The translations under genes and the position numbers were made by a program. Shown here piece by piece: positions 36,797 to 45,993 of a stretch of DNA of 64,000 bases. The number at the start of each line of letters is the position of its first letter. Position 1 is the first letter of the stretch. The notes below the pieces were generated by a model that made no database searches, had not been told where the DNA came from, and saw only the letters and a list, made by a program, of their open reading frames with translations. Origin of the DNA: CAZTTG01 sp964615935 (GTDB taxonomy: Bacteria; Planctomycetota; UBA1135; GCA-002686595); contig CAZTTG010000019.1 of assembly GCA_964615935.1 (NCBI GenBank), positions 1 through 64,000 of the forward strand. The letters are read 5' to 3'.

Positions 36797-38389
36797 CCCC
36801 AGGATCAGCGAGAACGCGAAGTCCAGACCCGACGTCCGGCCCTCCGCGTAGCGGAGCGCCCGCTGGCGGATGGTCCGGGTGCTGGTGAGGCGCAGGTGGT
36901 CCCGCGCCACGCGCTCGGCCAGCAGGGCCTGATCCAGCGCCGCCTCGTGCTGGCCGTCGGCGTACAGGGCCATCGAGAGGCCCACGCGGGCCTCCGCCAG
37001 GATGGGGTTCTGCTCGGAGTCTCCGCCCCGCCCGAAGCGTTCGATGGACTCCTCGATCAGCTCGCACGCCCGCTCGTACTCCCCGCGGTCGTGCGCGAGG
37101 ACCCCCATGTTGTAGACGAGAATACCGAAGTCGACGCTGGCGGGCCCGGCCCCGCGCTCCAGAGCCGCTCGGGCCCTTTCGTACTGGCCCTCCGCCCCGT
37201 CGAGATCGCCGGTCTCGTGCAGCAGCGCGCCATACTGGAAGGCGCATTGCGCGACGAGAGCATCGTCCGCCTGCCCGCTGTCGACGAACTCGAGGGCGCG
37301 CTCGTAGTGGCGCCGAGCGTCGGCGTACTCCCCGCGGTGCCTGCGGAGGATGCCGAGCCAGATCGAGCAGTCCGCGACCCTGGAGTCGTGGTCGCCGAAG
37401 GCAGCGCGCAGGATGCCCAGGGCGCGCTCGTAGCCTTTCAGGGCGGCCTCGCCGGCCCCCATGGCGAAGTCCAGGCCGGCGAGATCCGTGAGCGAGTCCG
37501 CCACGTGGGTGTGGTCCGGTCCGAAGGCCTTCTCGAAGATGACCAGGACCCTCTCAAGGTGGGGGCGCACGTCCGCGAAGTCGCCGGTCGTGTGGGCGAG
37601 CTTGCCCAGGAAGCGGTGCACGGACCCCAGGCGGGGGTGGTCGGAACGCAGCCTCGCCTCCAGGATCTCGAGCGCCCCGGTGAAATGCGAGATCGCGGGC
37701 TCGTACTTTTCCCGCCCGTAGTGCACGTGGCCCAGGAAGATCATCCTCTGGGCCACATCCAGATGGTCTGCCTCCAGGCTCTCCTCCTGGATGCTCCGAG
37801 CGCGATCCAGGAGCTCGATGGACTCCTCGGTGGAGTCGGCGTAGCCCAGCCCGGCCCAGGTCATCATGCTCCGGGCCACGGCCGGGTGCCGCTCGCCCAG
37901 CGAGGTCTCGCGCATCTCCCAGGCGCGGAGGAGGAGATCCTCCGCCTGCCCGTAGTTCCTGAGCTTGTAGTGCAGCATGCCGAGCTGGTGGATCGCCTCG
38001 GCCAGCTCGGGATCGCTCTCGCCGAGGAGGCTCTCCTTGATGTGCACCGCGCCCTGGCCCAGCTCGAGGGCCTCGGGATCCCGGGTCTTCGCCCCGCGCC
38101 GCATGGCCTCGGCCGTCCTCTGCATGGCCTCGGCCGCCTGCAGACTCTCCTCGCCGAAGGCCTCGCGAGCCCGCCCGAGCAGGTCGCGGCCATCCGACTC
38201 GGCCGCGGTGTAGCGCGCGTCCAGGATGAGCTCCTCGACGCCCGCGAGCTCCGCCGCGAAAGCCGGCCCATCCAGGGGCGAACTCGTGACAGGAGCGCGC
38301 TCCTCCTCCGCCGGACCACAGCCGAGGGTCCAGCCGAGCACGGTCAGGACGAGCAGAGCCCGCCACGGATGTGTGGAGGGAAACCGCAT
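36731..38389 (-). CDS. TPR lipoprotein, N-terminal part of a TPR-CHAT protein
   Basis: 552 residues as read, the last 20 or so past a frameshift. The N-terminus is a lipoprotein signal (ALLVLTVLGWTLGC, lipid on Cys24), so the protein is anchored outside the cytoplasm. About ten TPR units follow, each with an acidic-aromatic pattern such as LAEAIHQLGMLHYKLRNYGQ, VAQRMIFLGHVHYGREKYEP and FGILVYNMGVLAHDRGEYER. The frame breaks in a run of eight C at 36793-36800; one more base restores AFSLILGGGLSGPESTA. With the CHAT domain at 35440 this makes a single protein of about 980 residues. TPRs would bind a partner or trigger, CHAT would cleave. The peptide gene starts 65 bases after its stop. Confidence 0.8.
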   Translation of the reverse strand: MRFPSTHPWRALLVLTVLGWTLGCGPAEEERAPVTSSPLDGPAFAAELAGVEELILDARYTAAESDGRDLLGRAREAFGEESLQAAEAMQRTAEAMRRGAKTRDPEALELGQGAVHIKESLLGESDPELAEAIHQLGMLHYKLRNYGQAEDLLLRAWEMRETSLGERHPAVARSMMTWAGLGYADSTEESIELLDRARSIQEESLEADHLDVAQRMIFLGHVHYGREKYEPAISHFTGALEILEARLRSDHPRLGSVHRFLGKLAHTTGDFADVRPHLERVLVIFEKAFGPDHTHVADSLTDLAGLDFAMGAGEAALKGYERALGILRAAFGDHDSRVADCSIWLGILRRHRGEYADARRHYERALEFVDSGQADDALVAQCAFQYGALLHETGDLDGAEGQYERARAALERGAGPASVDFGILVYNMGVLAHDRGEYERACELIEESIERFGRGGDSEQNPILAEARVGLSMALYADGQHEAALDQALLAERVARDHLRLTSTRTIRQRALRYAEGRTSGLDFAFSLILGGASPARNPPRRCSARRSARGP

Positions 38390-38506
38390 GCCGGGACCCG
38401 CGCTCGCCCCAGATCCTCGTAGGCCGAGCGGACGGATCAGTCTACCCCCGCCTTCCCGGCGGATCGGGCGAACCGGGGTCTCGGATGTGGGACGGCCCGA
38501 ATTCGC

Positions 38507-40645
38507 CTATCTCCAGGCGGATTCGAGCTCGTGGATCTTCATGGATTCGACCCGCGATCGGCCGCCGCGAGAGATGAGCTCGATGCCCTCGCGGCCCTCG
38601 GGCGGGATCAGGCCCACCGGCATGTAGAGCCTCCCGCGGTCGCCGAAGATCTCGATGGAGGTGCGGTCCACCAGGATCTCCAGCTCGATCGCGCCGCCCC
38701 GGGGCCGCAGCGGGCCGCGGTGGCCCGCGCACTCGAGCTCCGATGCCTCGACGCGATAGACGATCGGAACGCCGCCGATCGAGAGCTCCAGCTCGGTCGC
38801 CTCCTGGATGCTCCAGCGCGCTTCGAGGTGGAGGAGGCCACTCTCGATGCCGGGCAGCGGCTCTCCATCGCCGGTCACATCGAGCCCGTCGAATGCGTGG
38901 GTTCGCCCATGGAGGAGGGCGATCTCCTCCACCGGCTCGGCGCACATGCGGATCCCGTCCTCGGTGGTCCGCAGGCCGAGCTCCACGGGGAAGTCCATCA
39001 TCTGGTTGAAGGGCATGTCGGGGTGCCCGATCCGCCCCCAGGCGATCTGGATCCGCCGCCCGTCGGCCGCGGGGACGCCGTTGAAGGTCTGCGAGGCGTA
39101 GAAGCAGTTCCCGTGCTGGAAGCGGTGCTTGCCCGACTCGGGGGTGAAGGTCGCCCCGTCGAAGGCCCCGATGGAGTAGGCGCCGTCGGCCGCGTAGACC
39201 ACCCACTTGCGGCGCTCCGCGTCGCCGTCGACCGCGAGCTCGAAGATCTCCGGGCACTCGTAGTAGCCGTCGATCCGGCTCTGGAAGGTCCACTCCTTCA
39301 GGTCGCTCGAGGTGTGGAAGGCGATGCCCCGCGAGTCCCCGCGCTCGTCGTAGACCGCCATGACCCAGTGCCCGCCCGGCTCGTAGCGGATGACCTTGGG
39401 GTCCCGGCCGGCGTGGCGCACCACCGGGTTGCCGGGGAAGTCGACGAAGGTCCGGCCGCGGTCCCGGCTGTAGGCGATCGACTCCCCGCGGCCGGTGCTG
39501 GTGTAGAAGGCGACGATGACCTCCTCCTCGCCCTCCTGGAATCCGGCGGTGTTCTCCCGGTCCACCACGGCGCTGCCGGAGAAGCACCAGTCGCCGAAGC
39601 GATGGGGGTAGAGGGCGATGGGCAGCTCCTCCCAGTGCACCAGGTCGCGGCTCACGGCGTGGCCCCAGTGCATGTTGCCCCAGCTCCAGCCGTAGGGGTT
39701 GTGCTGGTAGTAGAGGTGGTACTCGCCGTCGTGAAAGACCAGGCCGTTGGGATCGTTGTTCCAGCCGCGCCGGGAGGAGAAGTGGAACTGCGGTCGGTAC
39801 CTCTCCCGGTAGAGCCGGTCGGCGCCGGGGACCTCGTCGGCCTGCTCGATGGCCTCCAGGGCCCGGGAGTCCGGCGGCAGGAGGTCCACGGCGACCCGCA
39901 GGCGCTGGCCGGCGAAGGCGGAGAGGTCGCAGAAGACCCGGAAGTCGACCGCGTCGGGCTCGGCCAGCTCGATCTCGAATTCGCGGACCGTCTCCGCGCC
40001 GCGGAGCAGGCGCATGCGCTGCTTGGGCGCGCCGGTCCGCACCGGCAGGTGCAGGTAGCGCCTCTCGACCAGGAGGTCGCGGAAGGCCGGCTTCGCCTGG
40101 CGCTCGACGTCGCTCAGGACGATGTGGTCGACGTTGATGTGACCCCAGCCGCCGGTCTGCCGATCGACGATCCGGATGATGGCGCTCCGGCCGGCCAGCT
40201 CGTCCACCTCCCAGCTGTGCCAGTCGAGGTGCTCCGAGCCGCCCGGCCGGTCGTTGGGCCCGGTGGCGGTGCGTACCACCCGGCCGTCGACGATCAGCTC
40301 GATGCAGGCCCTGTCCGGATGCTGGCCGCCGCCCAGGAGGAAGCTGAGGTAGCCGCGCTCGATCGCGAAGGGCGGGGAGGTGAGCACCCCCTGGCTGTCG
40401 TCCCCTCCCCGAAAGCTGTTGACCAACCGCTGGCCGAGGTAGCCGGTCACGCGCATCTGGTTCGGGAGGGTCCCGCGCGCCGGACCCGATCCGAAGGCCT
40501 CTCCCTCGGCGGTCCAGTCGCCGTAGGTCTTCCCCTCGAAGTCGGCGATCAGGATGTCGGCCCGCGGCTCCTGGGCCTGGACCGAGATCGCCCCGAGGGC
40601 CAGACCGATCAGGAGGCCCGTCCACCGCCGGGGCGCGACCCTCAT
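38507..40645 (-). CDS. Secreted GH32 fructan hydrolase
   Basis: 712 residues with a signal peptide (LLIGLALGAISVQAQ). Residues about 25-270 are an added beta-sandwich, carbohydrate-binding-like region (ILIADFEGKTYGDWTAEGEA). The GH32 five-blade propeller follows with its three catalytic signatures in order: GWNNDPNGLVF (Asp nucleophile), HAGRDPKVIRY and GYYECPEIFEL (Glu acid/base). A C-terminal beta-sandwich ends it (VDRTSIEIFGDRG). It would cleave levan, inulin or sucrose-like fructosides outside the cell. It overlaps the SMP-30-like gene by four bases (ATGA), so the two are coupled. Confidence 0.93.
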   Translation of the reverse strand: MRVAPRRWTGLLIGLALGAISVQAQEPRADILIADFEGKTYGDWTAEGEAFGSGPARGTLPNQMRVTGYLGQRLVNSFRGGDDSQGVLTSPPFAIERGYLSFLLGGGQHPDRACIELIVDGRVVRTATGPNDRPGGSEHLDWHSWEVDELAGRSAIIRIVDRQTGGWGHINVDHIVLSDVERQAKPAFRDLLVERRYLHLPVRTGAPKQRMRLLRGAETVREFEIELAEPDAVDFRVFCDLSAFAGQRLRVAVDLLPPDSRALEAIEQADEVPGADRLYRERYRPQFHFSSRRGWNNDPNGLVFHDGEYHLYYQHNPYGWSWGNMHWGHAVSRDLVHWEELPIALYPHRFGDWCFSGSAVVDRENTAGFQEGEEEVIVAFYTSTGRGESIAYSRDRGRTFVDFPGNPVVRHAGRDPKVIRYEPGGHWVMAVYDERGDSRGIAFHTSSDLKEWTFQSRIDGYYECPEIFELAVDGDAERRKWVVYAADGAYSIGAFDGATFTPESGKHRFQHGNCFYASQTFNGVPAADGRRIQIAWGRIGHPDMPFNQMMDFPVELGLRTTEDGIRMCAEPVEEIALLHGRTHAFDGLDVTGDGEPLPGIESGLLHLEARWSIQEATELELSIGGVPIVYRVEASELECAGHRGPLRPRGGAIELEILVDRTSIEIFGDRGRLYMPVGLIPPEGREGIELISRGGRSRVESMKIHELESAWR

Positions 40646-41703
40646 CGCCGGCGCCCCTCGTCGTCCAGCTCGATCACCGTGATCGTGTGCGGCGCGTCGT
40701 ACTGGTTGCCTCCGAAGGGGAGGTCGATGTTGGCGACGTAGAGCCGGTTGCCCCGCAGGCAGACCTCCGAGGGGCGGTCGAGCTCGCCGCCCTCGCCGTC
40801 GGTGTTCCCGTTCCGGAGCAGGGTGGTGACCTCGCCGGTCCGGCCGTCGACCCGGTGCACCGCGTTCCCGACGAAGTCCGCCACGAAGATGTCGCCGGTC
40901 ACCGGGTGGAACTTGATCCCGTCGGTGCTCAGCATCCCCCGCCCCTCGGCGAACACGGTCTGCGAGGCCACTCCGCCGCGCTCGTCGAAGCTCACCTTCA
41001 GGATCTGGGCATCGCCGAAGTTGCAGTAGTAGAGGTCGCCCGCCGCGTCGAAGCCCATCCCGTTGGCGCCCACTCGCCACTCGCTGCTATGGGTCTCGAT
41101 GGTGGTGATCAGGTGCGGGTCGGCGCCGTCGGGCTCGAGCGCGATGGGCGCCGCCCCCTCCAGCTCGGAGAGGGCGAAGCGGTAGACCCCGCTGACCAGC
41201 GGGGTGGCCTCGGGGCGCATCTTGGTCTCGGTGACGTAGACGTGCTCACCCTGGCAGCAGACCGCGTTCGACTGCACGAAACCGGTGACGAGCACCTCGC
41301 ATCCGATGGCGTGGCCTTCGCGCATCCGGACCCGCAGCAGCCGGGAGCTCGGCCTCTCCGCGAAGTCGGACTGGTTGTCGGCCACGTACAGGTGCCCGTC
41401 TTCTCCGACCGCGACGCCCAGCGGCCCGACGCGGCCTGTCTGCGGATGGACCGGCAGGTCGATGACCACGGAGACACGATCTTGCCCGTCGATCCGCAGG
41501 ATCCGCGCCGGGTGGCTCGGGTCGTTGAAGTTGGGGCAGGAGAGGATGATGTCGCCCGAGGCGTCCAGGGCCATGCCGTCGGGCGTGTTGTGCTCCACCG
41601 GGAGCTCGATGACGGACACGCTCGCCCCGTGTTCAGGGGCGGCGCAGGCCGCGGCCAGGAGGGCGAGGGGCAGGATCAGGGGGCAGGCTCTGGAGACGTT
41701 CAC
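40642..41703 (-). CDS. SMP-30/gluconolactonase-like beta-propeller lipoprotein
   Basis: 353 residues. The N-terminus is a lipoprotein signal with Cys20 (LALLAAACAAPEHG). Repeated propeller strands follow (DGMALDASGDIILSC, LGVAVGEDGHLYVADNQ, NGMGFDAAGDLYYCNFGD, DGIKFHPVTGDIFVADFVGN, PSEVCLRGNRLYVANI). These suit a six-bladed SMP-30/lactonase fold; enzyme activity is not proven. It lies in a minus-strand operon with GH32 downstream and a URO-D-like gene upstream, consistent with sugar acid or lactone handling at the cell surface. Confidence 0.8.
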   Translation of the reverse strand: MNVSRACPLILPLALLAAACAAPEHGASVSVIELPVEHNTPDGMALDASGDIILSCPNFNDPSHPARILRIDGQDRVSVVIDLPVHPQTGRVGPLGVAVGEDGHLYVADNQSDFAERPSSRLLRVRMREGHAIGCEVLVTGFVQSNAVCCQGEHVYVTETKMRPEATPLVSGVYRFALSELEGAAPIALEPDGADPHLITTIETHSSEWRVGANGMGFDAAGDLYYCNFGDAQILKVSFDERGGVASQTVFAEGRGMLSTDGIKFHPVTGDIFVADFVGNAVHRVDGRTGEVTTLLRNGNTDGEGGELDRPSEVCLRGNRLYVANIDLPFGGNQYDAPHTITVIELDDEGRRR

Positions 41704-41752
41704 GGCTCTGGACTCCGGGGTCGTGGTTTGGAGCTGGGGTGGATGGCGGGGC

Positions 41753-42853
41753 TCACCTGCGCGCCCACAGTCGCCCCTCGTCCAGCATGGCCAGGTAGCT
41801 GTCGAGCGGGATGTAGTTGGCCACGCTGTTGCCGGTGCCCAGGCAGTAGCCGCCGCCCGGCTGGCAGATATCGAGGGTGTCGCGCACTCTCGAGCGGATG
41901 GCCTCCTCGTCGGCGCGGCACAGGAAGTCGACGTCGATCCCGCCCAGCAGCGCGATCCGCTGCCCCTGGCCGGCCTTCAGGTCGCGCACGTCCTCTATGG
42001 TGTCCTCGAAGCTGTGCCGGGCGTCGATCTTCACGACCTCGATCAGGTCCTCCATGATCAGCTCGATGTTCCCGCAGCAGTGCAGGAGATAGGGGCGCCT
42101 CGCCTCGTGGGACATCCGGGCCATGAGCTGATGGCCGGGGAGGACCAGCTCGCGCAGGTCCGCGGGGGAGATCAGGGGCCCGGTCCGGTAGCCCATGTCG
42201 TCGCTGCCCCAGACGGCCCGGACCCGGTCGAGCTCGAGGATGCGTTCGAGCCCGACGCGGTAGATCTCCGTCAGGCGCCCGGCGATGGCCTGCACCAGGT
42301 CGCGCTGGTCGAAGAGGGAGTAGCACAGCGTCTCGTATCCCATCAGCCAGGTGAGCAGCTCCGCGAAGTGGGCGAAGCCCCCCGAGGCGATGATGCACAT
42401 GTCGTCGGGGAGGTTCTCCTGGTACCACTCCAGCTCGCGCGTCGTCGAGGCCGCGCGCGGATCCGGCCAGGGGTACCGCTCGAAGTCCTCCCAGCTCATG
42501 ATGGGACCGGTGTGCTCGTCCTGGTACTCGCGGCCGCCGCCGCGCTTCAGGTCGGCGGTGTCGTCGATGGCCTGCTTGTGCAGCGGCATCTCCACGTTCA
42601 CCAGGGGCACCCGCGCGTAGTCGAAGCCGCAGAAGCGCTGGACCTCGACGTACTTCCTGTGCGCGAACCAGGGATCGCCGGCGTCGAGCCCCTCGGCGAG
42701 CCCGTAGCGCTCGGCGATGGCCTCCTGGATCTCGGCGTCCTGGTAGAGCTCGATGTGGTGGACGCGCCGGGGGGTCCCCGCGCGCCGGATGTTGGCGATC
42801 AGGCCCTCCCAGTCGAGCTCGAAGGGCTCCTCGAAGCTGCGATAGCGCGACAT
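41753..42853 (-). CDS. Uroporphyrinogen decarboxylase-family protein, not the heme enzyme
   Basis: 366 residues from ATG at 42853. The fold is suggested by the barrel strands FAHFAELLTWLMGYETLCYS, VWGSDDMGYRTGPLISP, RPYLLHCCGNIELIMEDLIE, KIDARHSFEDTIEDV, IALLGGIDVDFLCRADEE and GGGYCLGTGNSVANYIP. The pattern His-Cys-Cys-Gly-Asn is like the metal site of URO-D-type methyltransferases. The N-terminal arginine motif of true HemE is absent, so it should not be counted as the missing heme gene. Such proteins are common near sugar-use genes in planctomycetes, with unknown substrates. Confidence 0.82.
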   Translation of the reverse strand: MSRYRSFEEPFELDWEGLIANIRRAGTPRRVHHIELYQDAEIQEAIAERYGLAEGLDAGDPWFAHRKYVEVQRFCGFDYARVPLVNVEMPLHKQAIDDTADLKRGGGREYQDEHTGPIMSWEDFERYPWPDPRAASTTRELEWYQENLPDDMCIIASGGFAHFAELLTWLMGYETLCYSLFDQRDLVQAIAGRLTEIYRVGLERILELDRVRAVWGSDDMGYRTGPLISPADLRELVLPGHQLMARMSHEARRPYLLHCCGNIELIMEDLIEVVKIDARHSFEDTIEDVRDLKAGQGQRIALLGGIDVDFLCRADEEAIRSRVRDTLDICQPGGGYCLGTGNSVANYIPLDSYLAMLDEGRLWARR

Positions 42854-42899
42854 GCGACCCACCTTTCGGGGAGCATCCTAGCGCCGGCGTCCGCGCGCG

Positions 42900-43976
42900 T
42901 CACCTGAGGGTAACGTCGTGCTCGAGCGAGCCACGCGCGTCGAAGGAGAACTGCATGAGGTGCTCCTCGTCCTCGGATGCGACCTGGGCCCGGGCCTTGC
43001 AGGTCAGATCGAGCCGGCCTTCCAGGCGCAGCGAGCGGACGTGATTCTCCTCCGCGTCCCAAAGCAGCTCGCCCTTCCCCGAAGAGGTGAAGTCGAAGCT
43101 CACCCGGTCGGAGGTGACCTCGAGCTCCGCCTCGTCGTCGTTCATTTCCCAGATTCCCAGCAGCAGCTCGGCCATCTCCCCCTCGACTTCATCGGAGATG
43201 GACAGGGTCCACTCCAGCCCGATCGCGCCGGCCCGCAGCCCCTCCACTTCTCGGAGGCCCCGGTAGGTGCACCTCACCTCGCCCTCGAGCATCCTGGCGA
43301 GCGGCCCCCCGAAGCGCTGGCCGGCGCGCTCGTACAGCGTCATGTACGGGCCGACGTAGTCCTCGTCCTCGAGCTCGAACGCCAGTTTCAGGTCGCTGCC
43401 CTCGAGCAGGACGCCGATCAGCGCCATGGGCTCGATCGTCCAGGTGGCTCCAGCCTCGACCGGTCCCTCCGGTAGCAGGGACGGCAGATCCAGGTCGAGC
43501 TCGAGGCCCTCGAGGAGGGCCTCGTCGGGCTCCTCCTCGCCGAGAAAGCTCAGCTCGTACTTCTGCGCCTCCTCGTCCCAGGCGAACAGCACGGCCTCGC
43601 CTTCCAGGGGGCTGGACGACTCCACCGCCAGAGGGCCCAGCATCGTCCCGTCCATCTCGAGCCCGACCTCGAGGGACCGGCCGAGCTCGTCGAAGGAGCG
43701 TTGTAGCCGGATCGGCTGTCCATCGGTCATGGCCAGGTACGCGTCCGTCAGGATGCAGGATCGATCCAGGACGATCTCGAAGGCCATCTGGGGGATCGCA
43801 TCGAAGCTCTCCCCGTCTCCGGTAATCGACACCTCGTCGACGCGCACATCGATGACGGTGGTGATCATCTTCGTCAGGCGCGTTCCCTCGGGTGGATCGA
43901 AGACCAGCTCGTCCGCGGCGAGCCAGGCGAGGGACAGCGGCACCAGGGAGAAGCCGGCCACCAGGTACTTCTTCAT
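42900..43976 (-). CDS. Secreted protein of unknown function
   Basis: 358 residues from ATG at 43976. A signal peptide (LVAGFSLVPLSLAWLA) is followed by a highly acidic, beta-rich protein without recognised motifs (for example SFLGEEEPDEALLEGLEL, EGPVEAGATWTIEPMALIGV, GLRAGAIGLEWTLSISDEVE). Strand patterns suggest repeated beta-sandwiches. Divergent from marR at 44184, it could share that control region. Confidence 0.65.
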   Translation of the reverse strand: MKKYLVAGFSLVPLSLAWLAADELVFDPPEGTRLTKMITTVIDVRVDEVSITGDGESFDAIPQMAFEIVLDRSCILTDAYLAMTDGQPIRLQRSFDELGRSLEVGLEMDGTMLGPLAVESSSPLEGEAVLFAWDEEAQKYELSFLGEEEPDEALLEGLELDLDLPSLLPEGPVEAGATWTIEPMALIGVLLEGSDLKLAFELEDEDYVGPYMTLYERAGQRFGGPLARMLEGEVRCTYRGLREVEGLRAGAIGLEWTLSISDEVEGEMAELLLGIWEMNDDEAELEVTSDRVSFDFTSSGKGELLWDAEENHVRSLRLEGRLDLTCKARAQVASEDEEHLMQFSFDARGSLEHDVTLR

Positions 43977-44126
43977 GATCCGAGCTCCACGGCGAGGTGA
44001 TCGCCCCGCGTCGCGTCCGAGGCAGGAACCCGATGGGATCCCGCGGCTCGCAGCCGGGATTGTACCGCGCTCTCCAGGATCCACCCCCTCCCTCGCTCCA
44101 TGCCCCCGGCATTCGGCTCCAGGGCC

Positions 44127-44154
44127 TTGAAGACTGCCCTCCGCGACATATAAT
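44127..44154 (+). promoter_or_regulatory. Sigma-70-type promoter of the marR operon
   Basis: TTGAAG at 44127-44132 and TATAAT at 44149-44154 are separated by 16 bases, in an otherwise GC-rich region. The -10 overlaps the operator-like repeats, as expected for a self-repressed marR gene. Confidence 0.7.
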
Positions 44155-44178
44155 TCGATATCGTAGTATTCGATGTCG
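44153..44178 (+). promoter_or_regulatory. Likely MarR operator, paired repeats
   Basis: ATTCGATATCG (44153-44163) and ATTCGATGTCG (44168-44178) form an 11-base direct repeat with a 15-base period. Each contains a palindromic or near-palindromic CGATATCG-type core. It covers the end of the -10 and the transcript start, ending five bases before the marR ATG. Confidence 0.65.
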
Positions 44179-44183
44179 ATCCA

Positions 44184-44669
44184 ATGAGCGCGAGACGCAC
44201 CCCCTCCTCCCAGCCCGACGGGGCCCGACGCCGGGCGCTGAGGACCTACGTCCTGCTCATGCGCGCCTCCGAGGCCGTGACCCGGCGGGCCCACGCCCAC
44301 CTGGCCGCCGAGGGGCTGAGCCTGAGCCAGTTCGCCGTGCTGGAGGGGCTCCTGCACCTGGGACCCAACCCCCAACGCGTGCTGGCGGAGCGCATCCTGC
44401 GCAGCCCCAGCAACCTGACCACGGTGGTGGACCACCTGGAGGAGCGCGGGCTGGTCGAGCGCCGGAGCTCGAAGGAGGACCGGCGCGTGCGCCTGCTGCA
44501 CCTGACGCGCAGCGGGCGGGCGCTCATCGGACGCATCTTCCCCCCCCACGCCGAGGGCCTCCGCCGGGAGCTCTCGGCGCTCGCTGGCCGGGAGCAGGAC
44601 GAGCTGGCGCGACTGTGCCGCAAGCTCGAGTCCGGCGAGCAGGACACCCAGCCGAGGCCGCAACCGTAG
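44184..44669 (+). CDS. MarR-family repressor
   Basis: 161 residues. Winged-helix MarR features: LSLSQFAVLEGLLHLGP, LAERILRSPSNLTTVVDHLE as the recognition region and ERRSSKEDRRVRLLHLTRSG as the wing. It is the first gene of a unit with pirin (gap 12 bases) and a nitroreductase (gap about 11). The operator repeats next to its start suggest that it represses its own operon. MarR proteins often respond to phenolics or oxidants, which suits these partners. Confidence 0.9.
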   Translation: MSARRTPSSQPDGARRRALRTYVLLMRASEAVTRRAHAHLAAEGLSLSQFAVLEGLLHLGPNPQRVLAERILRSPSNLTTVVDHLEERGLVERRSSKEDRRVRLLHLTRSGRALIGRIFPPHAEGLRRELSALAGREQDELARLCRKLESGEQDTQPRPQP

Positions 44670-44681
44670 AGAGAGACCGAC

Positions 44682-45380
44682 ATGATCCGCGTTCGCAAGG
44701 CAGGGCAGCGTGGCCACGACGAGCTCGACTGGCTCGACACCTGGTTCAGCTTCTCCTTCGCCGACTACCACGACCCCCGGCACATGGGCTTCTCGGACCT
44801 GCGCGTCATCAACCAGGACCGCATCGCCCCCGAGCGGGGCTTCCAGACCCACGGGCACCGGGACATGGAGATCCTCACCTACCTGCTGGTGGGCGAGCTG
44901 GCCCACGCCGACAGCGAGGGCAGCAGCGGCCGCCTGCGGCCGGGGGACGTCCAGGTGATGTCGGCCGGCCGGGGGATCCAGCACAGCGAGGTCAACCCCA
45001 GCCCGGACGAGGCCTGCCACCTGCTGCAGATCTGGATCCTGCCGGCGCGCTCGGGCGCCGAGCCGAGATACGACCAGCGCCACTTCCCCATCGAGGAGCG
45101 CCGCAACCGCCTGCGCCTCCTGGCCTCGGGAGGAACCGAGCACGATGCCCTGCGCATCGGCCAGGACGCGCGGGTCTTCGGATCCGTGCTCGGCTCCGGC
45201 CAGGAGCTGGCGTACGCCCCGTCGGAGGGCCGCCGCGCCTGGCTCCAGCTCGCCCGCGGGCGGCTGCTCCTGAACGGCGTGGAGCTCGCGAGCGGCGACG
45301 GAGCCGCCATCGAGGACGAGCCGGCACTCGCGATCCAGGCCACCCAAGACGCCGAGCTGCTGCTCTTCGACCTGCGCTGA
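44682..45380 (+). CDS. Pirin-like bicupin protein
   Basis: 232 residues, family length. The cupin metal motif is FQTHGHRDMEILTYLL near residue 60, with GDVQVMSAGRGIQHSEVNP near 100. The second cupin (about 120-232) lacks metal ligands. Bacterial pirins such as YhaK are redox-sensitive or act as quercetin dioxygenase-like enzymes. Short spacing to marR and the nitroreductase supports a shared role in response to aromatic or electrophilic compounds. Confidence 0.9.
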   Translation: MIRVRKAGQRGHDELDWLDTWFSFSFADYHDPRHMGFSDLRVINQDRIAPERGFQTHGHRDMEILTYLLVGELAHADSEGSSGRLRPGDVQVMSAGRGIQHSEVNPSPDEACHLLQIWILPARSGAEPRYDQRHFPIEERRNRLRLLASGGTEHDALRIGQDARVFGSVLGSGQELAYAPSEGRRAWLQLARGRLLLNGVELASGDGAAIEDEPALAIQATQDAELLLFDLR

Positions 45381-45391
45381 GGATGATGGCC

Positions 45392-45985
45392 ATGAAGAAG
45401 ACCGCCGAGACCGCCCACCCCCTACACCCCCTGCTGGCCGAGCGCTGGAGCCCGGTGGGCTTCGGCGAGGAGCCGGTCGCCGCCGAGCAGCTCGGGAGCC
45501 TGCTGGAGGCCGCGCGCTGGGCGCCCTCCAGCTACAACGAGCAGCCCTGGCGCCTGATCCTCGCGCGCCGCTCCGACGGCGAGGCCCGGGAGGCCATGGA
45601 GGCCGCGATCGTTCCGGCCAACCTGACGTGGTGCGCCCTCGCCGACCTCCTGATCCTGGTCTGCGCCCGGCAGGCCTTCGCGCGCAACGGCAAGCCCAAC
45701 CGCCACGCGGCCTACGACTGCGGTCAGGCCATCGCGATGATGAGCGTGCAGGCGCAGGCCATGGGCCTGATCACCCACCAGATGGCCGGCTTCGACCCGC
45801 AGCGGGCGCGGGAGCTGCTGGCGATCCCCGAGGGCTTCGAGCCCCTAACCCTGATCGCCGTCGGGCACCCCGCGGCCGCAGAGGATCTGCCCGAGGCGCT
45901 GCGCGGGCGCGACCGGGCGCCGCGCAGCCGCCGGGCCCTCGCCGAGATCGCCTTCGGCGGGCGTTTCGGCGGGGCGCTGCCCTAG
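45392..45985 (+). CDS. Nitroreductase-family FMN protein
   Basis: 197 residues from ATG at 45392, nine bases after GAGG; ATGs at 45383 and 45386 are alternatives. FMN-binding features: LAERWSPVGFGEEPV, EAARWAPSSYNEQPWRLIL near the N-terminus, AAYDCGQAIAMMSVQAQAMG in the middle and LIAVGHPA near the end. Likely reduces nitroaromatics, quinones or similar with NAD(P)H. Last gene of the marR-pirin unit. Confidence 0.9.
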   Translation: MKKTAETAHPLHPLLAERWSPVGFGEEPVAAEQLGSLLEAARWAPSSYNEQPWRLILARRSDGEAREAMEAAIVPANLTWCALADLLILVCARQAFARNGKPNRHAAYDCGQAIAMMSVQAQAMGLITHQMAGFDPQRARELLAIPEGFEPLTLIAVGHPAAAEDLPEALRGRDRAPRSRRALAEIAFGGRFGGALP

Positions 45986-45993
45986 CCGACGGC

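Noticed and set aside
41753..42853. Reading the URO-D-like protein as heme HemE
   Set aside because: The N-terminal arginine motif of HemE is absent, and the gene is far from hem genes in a sugar-use setting.
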